Shown here one piece after another: positions 1-7,610 of a DNA stretch of 64,000 bases; positions within the stretch are counted from its first letter, which is position 1; each line of letters starts with the position of its first letter. The stretch is from Aurantimonas sp. Leaf443 (GTDB lineage: Bacteria; Pseudomonadota; Alphaproteobacteria; Rhizobiales; Rhizobiaceae). The position numbers were made by a program, and so were the translations under genes. The notes beneath the pieces are model-generated. The model was given only the letters and a program-made list of their open reading frames with translations, did not search any database and was not told the DNA's origin. The stretch lies in the NCBI RefSeq assembly GCF_001425575.1, contig NZ_LMRD01000006.1, positions 126,513-190,512 on the forward strand, given 5' to 3'.

Positions 1-1075
1 AGCCGCGGTCGAAGAAGCGCTCGGCGATCTCGGCCATGTCGGGCGAAAAGCCGGCATAGGCCTCCAGGATCGTGCGGCGCGCCTCGCCCCAGGAGATGTC
101 GCGGCGCGACTGGTTGGGCAGCGGCGCGTTGCGGTCGTAGTGTTCCAGCCGGTCGAGGCCGAGCCAGCGGGCCTTCATCGCGTAGTAGCGATGCGAGATC
201 GCGGGATAGGCGTCGGCGACGGCCGCCGCCAGCGCATCCACCACGCCGCGCTCGACGCGGTTGGCGAGATGGCGCGAGTCGGCGACGTCCGAGAAGCCGC
301 GCCAGCGGTCGGAGATTTCCTTGTCCTTGGCGAGCGTGTTGGTGATGAGCGTGAACGTGCGCAGGTTCTGCGAGAAGACGTTGCCGAGCGCGACCGCCGC
401 CTTGCGGCGCGTCTCGCGCTCGGGATCCTGCAGGAGGTTCAGCGTGGCCTCCAGCGCCATGTCGTCGCCGTCGACGGTGAAGCGCAGGGCCGTCATCGTC
501 TCGTCGAAGAGGCGGTTCCAGGCCGAGCCCCCGGTCATCGACTTCTCGTGGAACAGTTCCTCGACCCGGTCCTCGAGCTGGTGCGGCTTGTCCTTGCGCA
601 GGTCGACGATCCACGGCCGGTAATGGGCGAGGGCGGGGTCGCGCTCCATGGCGGCGTCCATCGCCGCGTCGTCGACGCGGTTCAGTTCCAGCGGGAAGAA
701 CAGGAGGCGGGCGGAGATGTCGACGATCCTGCCCTGCACGTCGCCGTAGAACTTGGAGCGCACCGGATCGGACGTGTCGCCGGAATAGACGAGGCCGGCA
801 TAGGAGATGATGCGGCCGAGAAGGTCCTCCAGCGCCTCGAACTCCTTCAGCGCCTCGCCGAGCCCGCCCGCCGGAGAGGCCGCGACCCCTGCGAGCGTGC
901 CGCGCCACCTGGCCTGGAAGGCGGCGGCCTCGAGCCCGGCGCGCGACAGGTCCTCGGCGAGCAGCGGACTGTCCATCGACGGGTAGAGATCGTCGAGGTT
1001 CCATTCGGGAAGGGTTTCGGTCAGCCCGCCGGCTGCCTCCAGGGCAGAGCGTAGAATCCGCAGGATCGGGATCAT
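1..1075 (-). CDS. pepF: M3-family oligoendopeptidase F, partial (C-terminus off the window)
   Basis: The reverse strand encodes the N-terminal ~358 residues of an M3-family oligoendopeptidase (zinc-dependent cytosolic peptidase that trims oligopeptides). The protein begins MIPILRILRSAL and then shows the family's usual opening LPEWNLDDLYPSMDSP. It continues with a helical region containing AGLVYSGDTSDPVRSKFYGD, SARLLFFPLELN and EELFHEKSMTGGSAWNRLF, all typical of PepF-like proteins. The HEXXH zinc site should lie beyond position 1, so catalytic residues cannot be checked. ATG at 1075 is the first sensible start. The gene is divergent from the response regulator at 1246, with a 170-bp shared control region. 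Confidence 0.85.
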   Translation of the reverse strand, partial: MIPILRILRSALEAAGGLTETLPEWNLDDLYPSMDSPLLAEDLSRAGLEAAAFQARWRGTLAGVAASPAGGLGEALKEFEALEDLLGRIISYAGLVYSGDTSDPVRSKFYGDVQGRIVDISARLLFFPLELNRVDDAAMDAAMERDPALAHYRPWIVDLRKDKPHQLEDRVEELFHEKSMTGGSAWNRLFDETMTALRFTVDGDDMALEATLNLLQDPERETRRKAAVALGNVFSQNLRTFTLITNTLAKDKEISDRWRGFSDVADSRHLANRVERGVVDALAAAVADAYPAISHRYYAMKARWLGLDRLEHYDRNAPLPNQSRRDISWGEARRTILEAYAGFSPDMAEIAERFFDRG

Positions 1076-1196
1076 GCAATCGGTCTCGTCTGGTTGCGAC
1101 GCCCTTGGGAAAGCGTCTCTCTATGTCTTCGGTCAAAAGATCGGGAGTTTGGAAGATACCGTTGTCCGTGCCGCTTCAGCCGGCCTTCACGCCCTT

Positions 1197-1213
1197 CGTG
1201 CCAGATTGGCACG
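1197..1213 (+). promoter_or_regulatory. 6+5+6 palindrome upstream of the response regulator
   Basis: CGTGCC-AGATT-GGCACG is a perfect inverted repeat 33 bp before the ATG at 1246. Its right half reads TTGGCACG, like a sigma-54 -24 element, but the -12 GC expected 11-12 bases later is not present. An operator, or a degenerate sigma-54 promoter, are both possible. This is a sequence observation only. Confidence 0.3.
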
Positions 1214-1245
1214 TATCGAGATAGCGCAGGGAACAGGCGGCTGGC

Positions 1246-2712
1246 ATGACCGAAATGGTCCTCATCGTCGATGACGATCCTATACAGCGTCGCTTGCTGG
1301 ACGCACAGGTCTCGCGCATGGGGCTGACGCCGCTCGTCTGCTCGGGCGGGGCCGCCGCGCTGACGCTGCTGCGCGCCAAGGCCCAGGAGATCGGGGCGAT
1401 GGTGCTCGATCTCGTGATGCCCGATCTGGGCGGGCTGGAGGTGCTGCGCGAGATGGACGCGGCCGGAATCCAGGTGCCCGTCGTCGTGCAGACCGCCAAG
1501 GGCTCGCTCGAGACGGTGGTGGAGGCGATGCGCGCCGGGGCCTTCGACTTCGTGGTGAAGCCCGCGAGCCCCGAGCGCATGGCGCTCGCCATCGACGCGG
1601 CGGTGCGGCTCAGCCGCGCCGGCGGCCGGGCTCATGCCGCAGGCGCCGCTTCGCAGGCCTTGCCGGACCGCCCGCCGCTCGACATGCCCGATGCCGGCCC
1701 CGCCATGCGCCCGCTCCTCGCCATGGCCGAGCGCGCGGCCGGCTCGTCCATTCCGCTCCTCATCGGCGGCGAGACGGGCGTGGGCAAGGAATGGCTCGCC
1801 CGCGCGATCCATGCTGCGGGCCCGCGCGCGTCACGGCCCTTCGTCGCGGTGAACTGCGGCGCCGTGCCCGCCGATCTCGTGGAGAGCATCCTCTTCGGCC
1901 ATGCCAAGGGCGCCTTCACGGACGCCCGCGAAGCTCAGCCCGGACGCTTCGTGGAAGCCGACGGCGGGACGCTGCTCCTCGACGAGATCGCCGAACTGCC
2001 GCTCGCGGCGCAGGTGAAGCTCCTGCGCGTCCTTCAGGACGGCGCGGTCGATCCGGTCGGCGCCCGGGGCAGCGTCGCGGTCGACGTGCGCGTCGTCTCG
2101 GCCACCAACGGCAACCTCGCCGCGGCGGTGGAGACGGGGACGTTCCGCCAGGATCTCTACTATCGCCTCGCCGTCCTCGAACTGACCGTTCCGCCGCTGC
2201 GCGAGCGGCGGGAAGAGATCGCGCCTCTCGCCCGGTCGATCCTCGCCCGACACGCGCGGGACGGGCGCGGCTTCCATCTCGACGCGCAGGCCGGGGCGCT
2301 CCTGGAAGCCTACGACTGGCCCGGCAATATCCGCCAGCTGCAGAACGTCCTCCACCGCGCCGCGGTGCTGGCGGACGCGCAGGTGCTCACGGTCGAAGAT
2401 TTTCCGCAGGTCCGCGACGCGATCGGCGTGGGCGGGGAGGCGCGCGCGAAACTCCCGCCGGCCGGCCGGCCGGGGGCTGAGGCCGATCGCGAGACGGCCG
2501 TGCCGGCCAGGGGCGCGGGCGGGCTCGTCCTGCCGATCGACCTGTGCGGGCCGGACGGGGAGATCCGCACGCTCGAGGCGGTGGAAGGGGACGTGATCCG
2601 GGCCGCGATCGCCCGCTACCGGGGGCGGATGAGCGAAACCGCGCGCCGGCTCGGCATCGGACGCTCGACATTGTACAGGAAAATGCGCGATCACAAGATC
2701 GACCTCGTCTGA
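1246..2712 (+). CDS. Sigma-54-type response regulator (receiver, AAA+, Fis HTH)
   Basis: A 488-residue NtrC-family protein. Residues 4-120 form a receiver domain with the acidic pocket D9-D11, phosphoacceptor D55, T83 and K105. Residues 150-390 form an AAA+ domain with Walker A GETGVGKE (175-182) and Walker B GTLLLDE (241-247). The last ~35 residues are a Fis-type helix-turn-helix (ETARRLGIGRSTLYRKM). The loop that normally reads GAFTGA and contacts sigma-54 reads GAFTDA (222-227) here. No histidine kinase gene is adjacent, so the signal is unknown. ATG 1246 is used; ATG 1255 would remove three residues. A palindrome sits just upstream. It probably activates, or with the altered loop otherwise regulates, a sigma-54 or sigma-70 regulon. 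Confidence 0.9.
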   Translation: MTEMVLIVDDDPIQRRLLDAQVSRMGLTPLVCSGGAAALTLLRAKAQEIGAMVLDLVMPDLGGLEVLREMDAAGIQVPVVVQTAKGSLETVVEAMRAGAFDFVVKPASPERMALAIDAAVRLSRAGGRAHAAGAASQALPDRPPLDMPDAGPAMRPLLAMAERAAGSSIPLLIGGETGVGKEWLARAIHAAGPRASRPFVAVNCGAVPADLVESILFGHAKGAFTDAREAQPGRFVEADGGTLLLDEIAELPLAAQVKLLRVLQDGAVDPVGARGSVAVDVRVVSATNGNLAAAVETGTFRQDLYYRLAVLELTVPPLRERREEIAPLARSILARHARDGRGFHLDAQAGALLEAYDWPGNIRQLQNVLHRAAVLADAQVLTVEDFPQVRDAIGVGGEARAKLPPAGRPGAEADRETAVPARGAGGLVLPIDLCGPDGEIRTLEAVEGDVIRAAIARYRGRMSETARRLGIGRSTLYRKMRDHKIDLV

Positions 2713-2793
2713 GACGACACCATCTCTCCCGGGACCGACGCCCGGCTCGAACGGGGCGGCGACGTGCTTGCGCTCTGCAAGACTAGGTTAGGC

Positions 2794-2808
2794 TTAATGG
2801 AGGCTTAA
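2794..2808 (+). promoter_or_regulatory. CtrA box (TTAA-N7-TTAA)
   Basis: TTAATGGAGGCTTAA matches the full CtrA consensus TTAA-N7-TTAA, about 150 bp upstream of the DUF882 gene. Two GANTC sites (CcrM methylation targets) follow at 2822-2826 and 2867-2871. This arrangement is typical of cell-cycle-controlled alphaproteobacterial promoters. Function is inferred from the motif. Confidence 0.6.
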
Positions 2809-2960
2809 CGCTTTTCTTGAAGAATCGTGGGACGGCGCTTCGGGTGTCATCATGGTGCCGCAGTCTGATTCAATCTGGACTGTGGCAGGACGGGAACGAT
2901 CTGCGCGTGGCGGTCCGGGGACCTCCCGGCACCGCGCCGCGAAGATGAGGGGGATAGCGC

Positions 2961-4757
2961 ATGTTCGGACGAACCGCTGGCGCGGGCCTTAAGGGCTGGC
3001 GCATCGCGATGGCGACGGCCGCAGCGATCATGGCTCTCGGGGTCATGACGCAGGCGGCGAGCGCCGAGGTCCGGACGCTGCGCTTCTACAACCTTCATAC
3101 CAAGGAGCGCGCGAGCTTCGCCTACAAGAAGAACGGTCGCTACGACCAGGGCGAGTTGAAGCGCATCAACTGGTTCATGCGCGACTGGCGCAAGGCCAAG
3201 GCGACGAGCATGAGCCCGCAGCTCATGGACCTGATCTGGGAAGCCTACCGGCAGTCCGGCTCGCGCGACTACATCAACGTGATCTGCGGCTACCGCTCGC
3301 CCGCCACCAACGCCATGCTGCGCTCGCGCTCCTCGGGCGTCGCCCGCGAGAGCCAGCACACCGCGGGCAAGGCGCTCGACTTCTTCATCCCCGACGTGCC
3401 GCTGTCCAAGATGCGCGCCATCGGCCTGAAGATGCAGGTGGGCGGCGTCGGCTTCTATCCGCGCTCGGGCTCGCCCTTCGTCCATTTCGACGTCGGCAAT
3501 GCCCGCCACTGGCCGCGCATGAACCGGCGCGAGCTGATGGCCGTCTTCCCGAACGGCAACACGATCCACGTGCCCTCGGACGGCAAGCCGCTGCCGGGCT
3601 ACCAGCAGGCGCTGGCCTCCTACAAGCAGCGCCGCGGGGCCGCTTCGCTCGAAGTCGCCAATGCCAGCGCCTCGGGCGGCGGCGGCGGCCGGAGCTTCCT
3701 CGCCATGCTCTTCGGCGGGGGGGCCGACGAGGCGGACGACGAGGCCGAGGCCGTGGCGACCCCGGCGCCGGCCGCGCCGAAGGTGCGCGAGCGCGCCGTC
3801 GAGACGCCCGCGACGGCAGTCGCCGCCGCCAAGCCCGTGCCGCCCGCCAAGCTGCCGAACGGCGCCGCCGTCGGCGTGCCCGATACGTTCGACACGGGCG
3901 CCCCGGCGCCCCGCGCCGTCGAACCCGAGGCCAAGCCCGACACGCAGGCCGAGACCGAGGTCGCGATGCTGACCCGCGTGCCCGTGCCGACCTTCGCGCC
4001 GGTGCGCGCTCTCGAAGCGGCGCCCGCGCCCGTCCAGATGGCGAGCGCCGCGAGCGTCCCGGTGCCGGCCGTGCCGGTGCCCACCGATCCGATCGTCGAA
4101 AAGCGCGTCGATTCCGTCGCGAGCCTCGTCGCCGCGCTGGACAAGCAGGCCAAGGAAACGGTCGCGAGCGGTCAGATGGCCTATGCCGTGCCGATGCCGC
4201 GCGAGCGCCCGCCCTTCGCCAGCGTGATGAAGGAAGCGGCGCTGGAACCGCAGGCGAGCGCCGAAAGCCTCAAGGCGACCGTCGCGGCCATCACGCCGAG
4301 CGAGCGGCCTGTGGCAGCTTCGGCCAAGCCCGCTCTCGCCGTGCCGGCCGCCCGCGTCGCCGCGGCCGCAGTGCCGACGCCCGCCCTTCTCAAGACGGCC
4401 TCGAACGAGGTGCGCAAGCCGGCGCGGGCCGCAGCGCCCGCCGCGAAGGCCGCCCCGAACGGATCCGGCAAGTCGGGCCGCGTCGGTCCCGCCGACAGCC
4501 TCGCCGAGGTCCAGCCGAAGGCGAACGTGATCGATCCGCAGGATGCGATCGCACAGCGCATCGCGCTCGCGGCCATCGTCACCGACCCGCAGGCGCGCGC
4601 GGTCGAGACGATGAAACGGCCGAGCGCCGACCGTCTCGTGGGCGAGAAGCCGGGCACGGTCTTCGTCGGCGGCTTCTCCTCGGAGCCGGCGAGCGGCAAG
4701 AGCGATCGTTTCGCCGGCAAGGCGGTGAATTTCCTGCCCGTGGCCCGGCTCGACTGA
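2961..4757 (+). CDS. Secreted DUF882 (YcbK/M15-like) cell-wall protein
   Basis: A 598-residue exported protein. Residues 1-35 are a signal peptide (predicted cut ASA|EV). Residues ~36-210 are the DUF882 domain, related to D-Ala-D-Ala M15 peptidases. It has the CGYRSPATNAMLR segment, the SQHTAGKALDF motif (H133, D140) and FVHFDVG (H175, D177) as probable metal ligands. The remaining ~390 residues are a low-complexity Ala/Pro/Val-rich tail, probably unfolded or envelope-spanning, much longer than in the short enterobacterial YcbK. A GGGGG Shine-Dalgarno precedes ATG 2961; ATG 3009 is less likely. A perfect CtrA box upstream suggests cell-cycle control. A strong terminator follows. The role in peptidoglycan trimming is inferred from the fold. 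Confidence 0.85.
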   Translation: MFGRTAGAGLKGWRIAMATAAAIMALGVMTQAASAEVRTLRFYNLHTKERASFAYKKNGRYDQGELKRINWFMRDWRKAKATSMSPQLMDLIWEAYRQSGSRDYINVICGYRSPATNAMLRSRSSGVARESQHTAGKALDFFIPDVPLSKMRAIGLKMQVGGVGFYPRSGSPFVHFDVGNARHWPRMNRRELMAVFPNGNTIHVPSDGKPLPGYQQALASYKQRRGAASLEVANASASGGGGGRSFLAMLFGGGADEADDEAEAVATPAPAAPKVRERAVETPATAVAAAKPVPPAKLPNGAAVGVPDTFDTGAPAPRAVEPEAKPDTQAETEVAMLTRVPVPTFAPVRALEAAPAPVQMASAASVPVPAVPVPTDPIVEKRVDSVASLVAALDKQAKETVASGQMAYAVPMPRERPPFASVMKEAALEPQASAESLKATVAAITPSERPVAASAKPALAVPAARVAAAAVPTPALLKTASNEVRKPARAAAPAAKAAPNGSGKSGRVGPADSLAEVQPKANVIDPQDAIAQRIALAAIVTDPQARAVETMKRPSADRLVGEKPGTVFVGGFSSEPASGKSDRFAGKAVNFLPVARLD

Positions 4758-4783
4758 CCGACGCGCCCTCCTGATATTTCAGC

Positions 4784-4818
4784 GGCCCCGCCTCGTTCGA
4801 GGCGGGGCCGTTTCTTTT
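4784..4818 (+). terminator. Rho-independent terminator of the DUF882 gene
   Basis: A 12-bp perfect stem (GGCCCCGCCTCG / CGAGGCGGGGCC) with a minimal loop, followed by GTTTCTTTT, starts 26 bp after the stop codon. Confidence 0.85.
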
Positions 4819-5720
4819 CGGGCCATCTTCGCTTTCGTCGGCGGCCGGAGGTTCTCTCTCGCAGGCGGACTTGCCCGACCAGGGGCGGGATCCGTGCGGG
4901 CCGGTCGCCGACGCCGATGGCGCCTGATGCTGCAACTCGGTCTCCGCCGTCGCGCCAGCGGCTTGGCGCTCCGGCGGCCGAGGCGACGAAGCGGGCCGTC
5001 CCCGCGCATCCGACGGCCATGCACCCCGCAGTCGCCGGGCCGGCGACCCCCTTGCGGCCGGATCAGTATCGTACAATCCAAGGTGGCATAGACCGTCTCT
5101 GGACGTGACGGGTGGATGGCGGTCTCGCTGACCCAGTTCGACCAGCATTCCCTCTCGATCGCTCCCTGCGATCTCGCCAGCCGTTGCAGGACGGGATGAA
5201 ATCTTCCGCCGAGCAACGACGAAGCGAGAGCCATACCGACAATTGTCGAGATCCTCGCAGGCCGATCCCGGATGGGAACCAGCGGTCGCCGCTTGTTTCG
5301 ATATGGCTCGGCGGCCTCGTCGTTTGCTTGGAGCGCTGCCGGAGAGCGGATGCTCCAGACGCGGGAAGGTTGTATATTGTGACAGGCCGGCCTCAATTAT
5401 TGGCAAGAACGACTGAGCATCACGCAGGTTGCGGCAGTCCGCGCCAAGGTTTTGACGTCTCGCCTTCAGTCGTCGAAGGTCAAGCTTTACTGGTATGACC
5501 ACCGTCCGGACGAATGGAGCTAAGGCGGGCGAATGACCGCTTTCGACTTCGCGAGAAGTTGAACAGTATGCGATGTGTTTCGCCTCGCGGGCATCATATT
5601 TCAGGAATGCTTGGCGACTGCCGCGTCCTCCCTGCCGCCGGTTGTGTAACGGCGCGCCGTCGTAGGCGACGCGTCTTGAAGCGCCGCGATCCTTCGCAGT
5701 CCGGATGACCAGTGGAATTG
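4819..5720. other. Gene-poor ~0.9 kb stretch, possibly gene remnants
   Basis: I recognise no intact gene here. Base composition is visibly less G+C-rich than the neighbours from about 5150 on, and reading frames on both strands give no family match. One short plus-strand frame ending at TAA 5520-5522 looks protein-like (LNYWQERLSITQV ... KLYWYDHRPDEWS). It begins after an in-frame TGA near 5370 and has no start codon, so it may be the tail of a decayed gene. AT-rich patches such as TGTATATTGTGA and CAATTATTGG could alternatively be MucR-binding DNA. Long antisense frames here look like overlap artefacts. Confidence 0.4.
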
Positions 5721-5728
5721 TTGCGTCG

Positions 5729-5765
5729 ATACTTGACATCAAGTATTGCCGGGCCAATACAGGTA
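5729..5765 (+). promoter_or_regulatory. mucR promoter with overlapping palindromic operator
   Basis: ATACTTGA-CA-TCAAGTAT (5729-5746) is a perfect 8+2+8 palindrome. It contains a consensus -35 TTGACA at 5733-5738. A weak -10 candidate (AATACA, 5756-5761) lies 17 bp further on. A protein bound to the palindrome would cover the -35. MucR/Ros proteins are known to repress their own genes, so autoregulation is a reasonable inference, but the site differs from the AT-rich Ros box. Confidence 0.5.
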
Positions 5766-5839
5766 CACATATAGCTTGGCGGCGTGCCCGAAAGTGGTAT
5801 GCGAGGCTTACGTAAATGTCATTGATGATTGAGGGACAG

Positions 5840-6265
5840 ATGGAACAGCTTGAATCGGTCGACAACAACGAGATGCTGATGGGTCTGACCGCCGAAGTGG
5901 TGGCCGCCTATGTCAGCAACAATTCGCTACCGGTCTCCGAACTCCCGGCTCTCATCTCGGACGTCTACGGTGCGCTCGGTCGCACGACGGTCGCGCCCGC
6001 AGCCCCGCAGGCGGAGAAGCCGAAGCCGGCAGTTCCGGTGAAGAAGTCCGTGACGGACGACTACATCATCTGCCTGGAAGACGGTAAGAAATTCAAATCT
6101 CTGAAGCGTCACCTGATGACGCATTATAACCTGTCGCCCGAGGATTATCGCGAGAAGTGGGACCTGCCGGCCGACTATCCGATGGTCGCGCCGAACTATG
6201 CGGCCGCCCGCTCGCGCCTCGCCAAGCAGATGGGCCTCGGCCACAAGCGCCGTCGCGGCCGCTGA
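5840..6265 (+). CDS. mucR: MucR/Ros-family zinc-finger transcriptional regulator
   Basis: A 141-residue global regulator that binds AT-rich DNA and, in rhizobia and Brucella, controls exopolysaccharide, motility, virulence and cell-cycle genes. The N-terminal part ([13 protein letters not shown]) is the oligomerisation segment. The zinc finger has C78, D81, H91 and H95 in [18 protein letters not shown], so the second Cys is Asp, as in several MucR proteins. It is followed by [19 protein letters not shown] and a basic tail. I chose ATG 5840 because GAGGGA at 5831-5836 is correctly spaced for it. ATG 5816 would add eight residues and has no clear ribosome-binding site. A palindromic promoter element lies upstream and a terminator downstream. 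Confidence 0.95.
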   Translation: MEQLESVDNNEMLMGLTAEVVAAYVSNNSLPVSELPALISDVYGALGRTTVAPAAPQAEKPKPAVPVKKSVTDDYIICLEDGKKFKSLKRHLMTHYNLSPEDYREKWDLPADYPMVAPNYAAARSRLAKQMGLGHKRRRGR

Positions 6266-6302
6266 GCGGCCCGATCGGGTCCGAACAGTCCCGCCAGTCC
6301 CG

Positions 6303-6332
6303 CCCCCGGCGCTCCGCGTCGGGGGTTTTTCT
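6303..6332 (+). terminator. Rho-independent terminator of mucR
   Basis: Stem CCCCCG...CGGGGG extended inward with one G-T wobble, then TTTTTCTGTTTT, 38 bp after the mucR stop. Confidence 0.85.
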
Positions 6333-6687
6333 GTTTTGGCGTTCGGGATGGTTCGTCACGGCCGTCGGAAGGGCGTTCCGCGCTTGCGACGCTTTTGCGA
6401 CACCGGCTGATCGGCGCTTTCGAAGTCTCGCTCCGACCGTCGGGACGCCGGTCTGCCCTTCCGTGGCGAAACGTCGCAGGGTCCGGTCCGGTGTCGGTCG
6501 CGGCGCGCGATGGAGGGCCGAAGTGTCGAAAAACGTCCAACCGGGCGTTGTCCGGCCGACGCGCCGCCGGACATGCGGATGAGCGGCTGTCGGACGGGCG
6601 GGCCTTCCCCCTGGACGGTCCGGTCGGGCGGCAGACGTCGGCCGCCCCCTATGACCGCCGTCTTCGTTCGCGCCGCCGCTCGCGGCC
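6333..6687. other. Intergenic region between convergent mucR and gapR
   Basis: About 350 bp between the mucR terminator and the 3' end of gapR. Frames here lack family resemblance or plausible starts, and I see no RNA gene or repeat. Confidence 0.5.
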
Positions 6688-6960
6688 TCAGGCGTCGGAG
6701 AGGCTGGGCGCCATGCCGAGCGCCTGCAGGTAGAGGTCGAGGATCGCCTCCTGTTCCTGCCGCTCGTTCACGTCCTGCTTGCGCAGCGAGATCACCTTGC
6801 GCAGCACCTTGGTGTCGAAACCGTTGCCCTTGGCCTCGGCATAGACGTCCTTGATGTCGTCGGCGATCGTCTTCTTCTCCTCTTCCAGTCTCTCGATGCG
6901 CTCCACGAAGGAGCGGAGCTGGTCCTGGGCGACATCGGTGACGTCGGTGACATCGGACAT
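6688..6960 (-). CDS. gapR: GapR-family nucleoid protein (DUF2312)
   Basis: A 90-residue protein matching DUF2312/UPF0335, the family of Caulobacter GapR. GapR binds overtwisted DNA ahead of replication and transcription and helps type II topoisomerases. The family core is present: [17 protein letters not shown], then [16 protein letters not shown] and [12 protein letters not shown], then the [15 protein letters not shown] helix. The start at 6960 is chosen because GGAGA precedes it by about 8 bases and it gives the usual family length. A longer upstream reading frame exists but is out of character. The DUF1244 gene lies upstream on the same strand. Confidence 0.93.
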   Translation of the reverse strand: MSDVTDVTDVAQDQLRSFVERIERLEEEKKTIADDIKDVYAEAKGNGFDTKVLRKVISLRKQDVNERQEQEAILDLYLQALGMAPSLSDA

Positions 6961-7104
6961 GGCATGGGTCTCCGCATGAGGGCGTTCGGTCGAAGGACGG
7001 TGCCCTATCAGGTCGAATCGATTCTTTGAATGGTGCGGAGCTTGCGCGTCCCTGGACGGGGCGCGCATTCGCGGCGGGGCCGGCGTCGTGCCGAACGGCC
7101 GACC

Positions 7105-7407
7105 TCAGTGTTCGGAGCGCGCGGCGAAGGCGGTCGCGGCCTCGGGCGTGGCCTCGTTCTGGTGGAGGCGGCGCCATTCCTCGTAGGGCATTCCGTAGAC
7201 GATCTCCCGCGATCCTTCCTTGGACAGGGCCGTCCCGTCCGCTTCCGCCGCCTCGCGGTACCAGTTCGACAGGCAATTGCGGCAGAAGCCCGCAAGGTTC
7301 ATCAGGTCGATGTTCTGCACGTCGTGGCGCTCGCGCAGATGGGCCACGAGGCGGCGGAAGGCGGCGGCCTCGTAGTCTCGGCGCTGGTCTTCTGTGAGGT
7401 CGTCCAT
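7105..7407 (-). CDS. DUF1244 family protein
   Basis: A 100-residue protein of the DUF1244 family, conserved in Proteobacteria, function unknown. Diagnostic stretch: NIDLMNLAGFCRNCLSNWYR with two close cysteines (FCRNC), followed by SREIVYGMPYEEW. AGGAG about 8-9 bases upstream supports ATG 7407. It is probably cotranscribed with gapR, 145 bp downstream, and is divergent from the DMT transporter at 7611. Confidence 0.9.
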   Translation of the reverse strand: MDDLTEDQRRDYEAAAFRRLVAHLRERHDVQNIDLMNLAGFCRNCLSNWYREAAEADGTALSKEGSREIVYGMPYEEWRRLHQNEATPEAATAFAARSEH

Positions 7408-7610
7408 GGCCTCGTCTCCTGTTTTGTCCCGGGTATACGTGCATATCGAGCCTCGACCCGCCCGCATCAAGCGCCGCGTGCCGTTCGCGCCAGCCGCGCA
7501 TCGCGGTCGAATTCGGCGCGGCGATGGTCTAAGGAGGGCGCGCGCCGGGCGCCCGAGCCTCGATCGAGATCCGCCGCGTCTCGCCGCCGTTTCCTCGCGA
7601 GGACAAGCGA

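Noticed and set aside
1208-1225. Functional sigma-54 promoter for the response regulator
   Set aside because: The -24-like TTGGCACG is present but the -12 GC is missing at the required distance, so I list only the palindrome.
4579-5868. 429-codon minus-strand open frame across the gene-poor region
   Set aside because: It overlaps the DUF882 3' end, shows no family motif, has mixed codon character and crosses the mucR promoter; most likely a GC-driven artefact.
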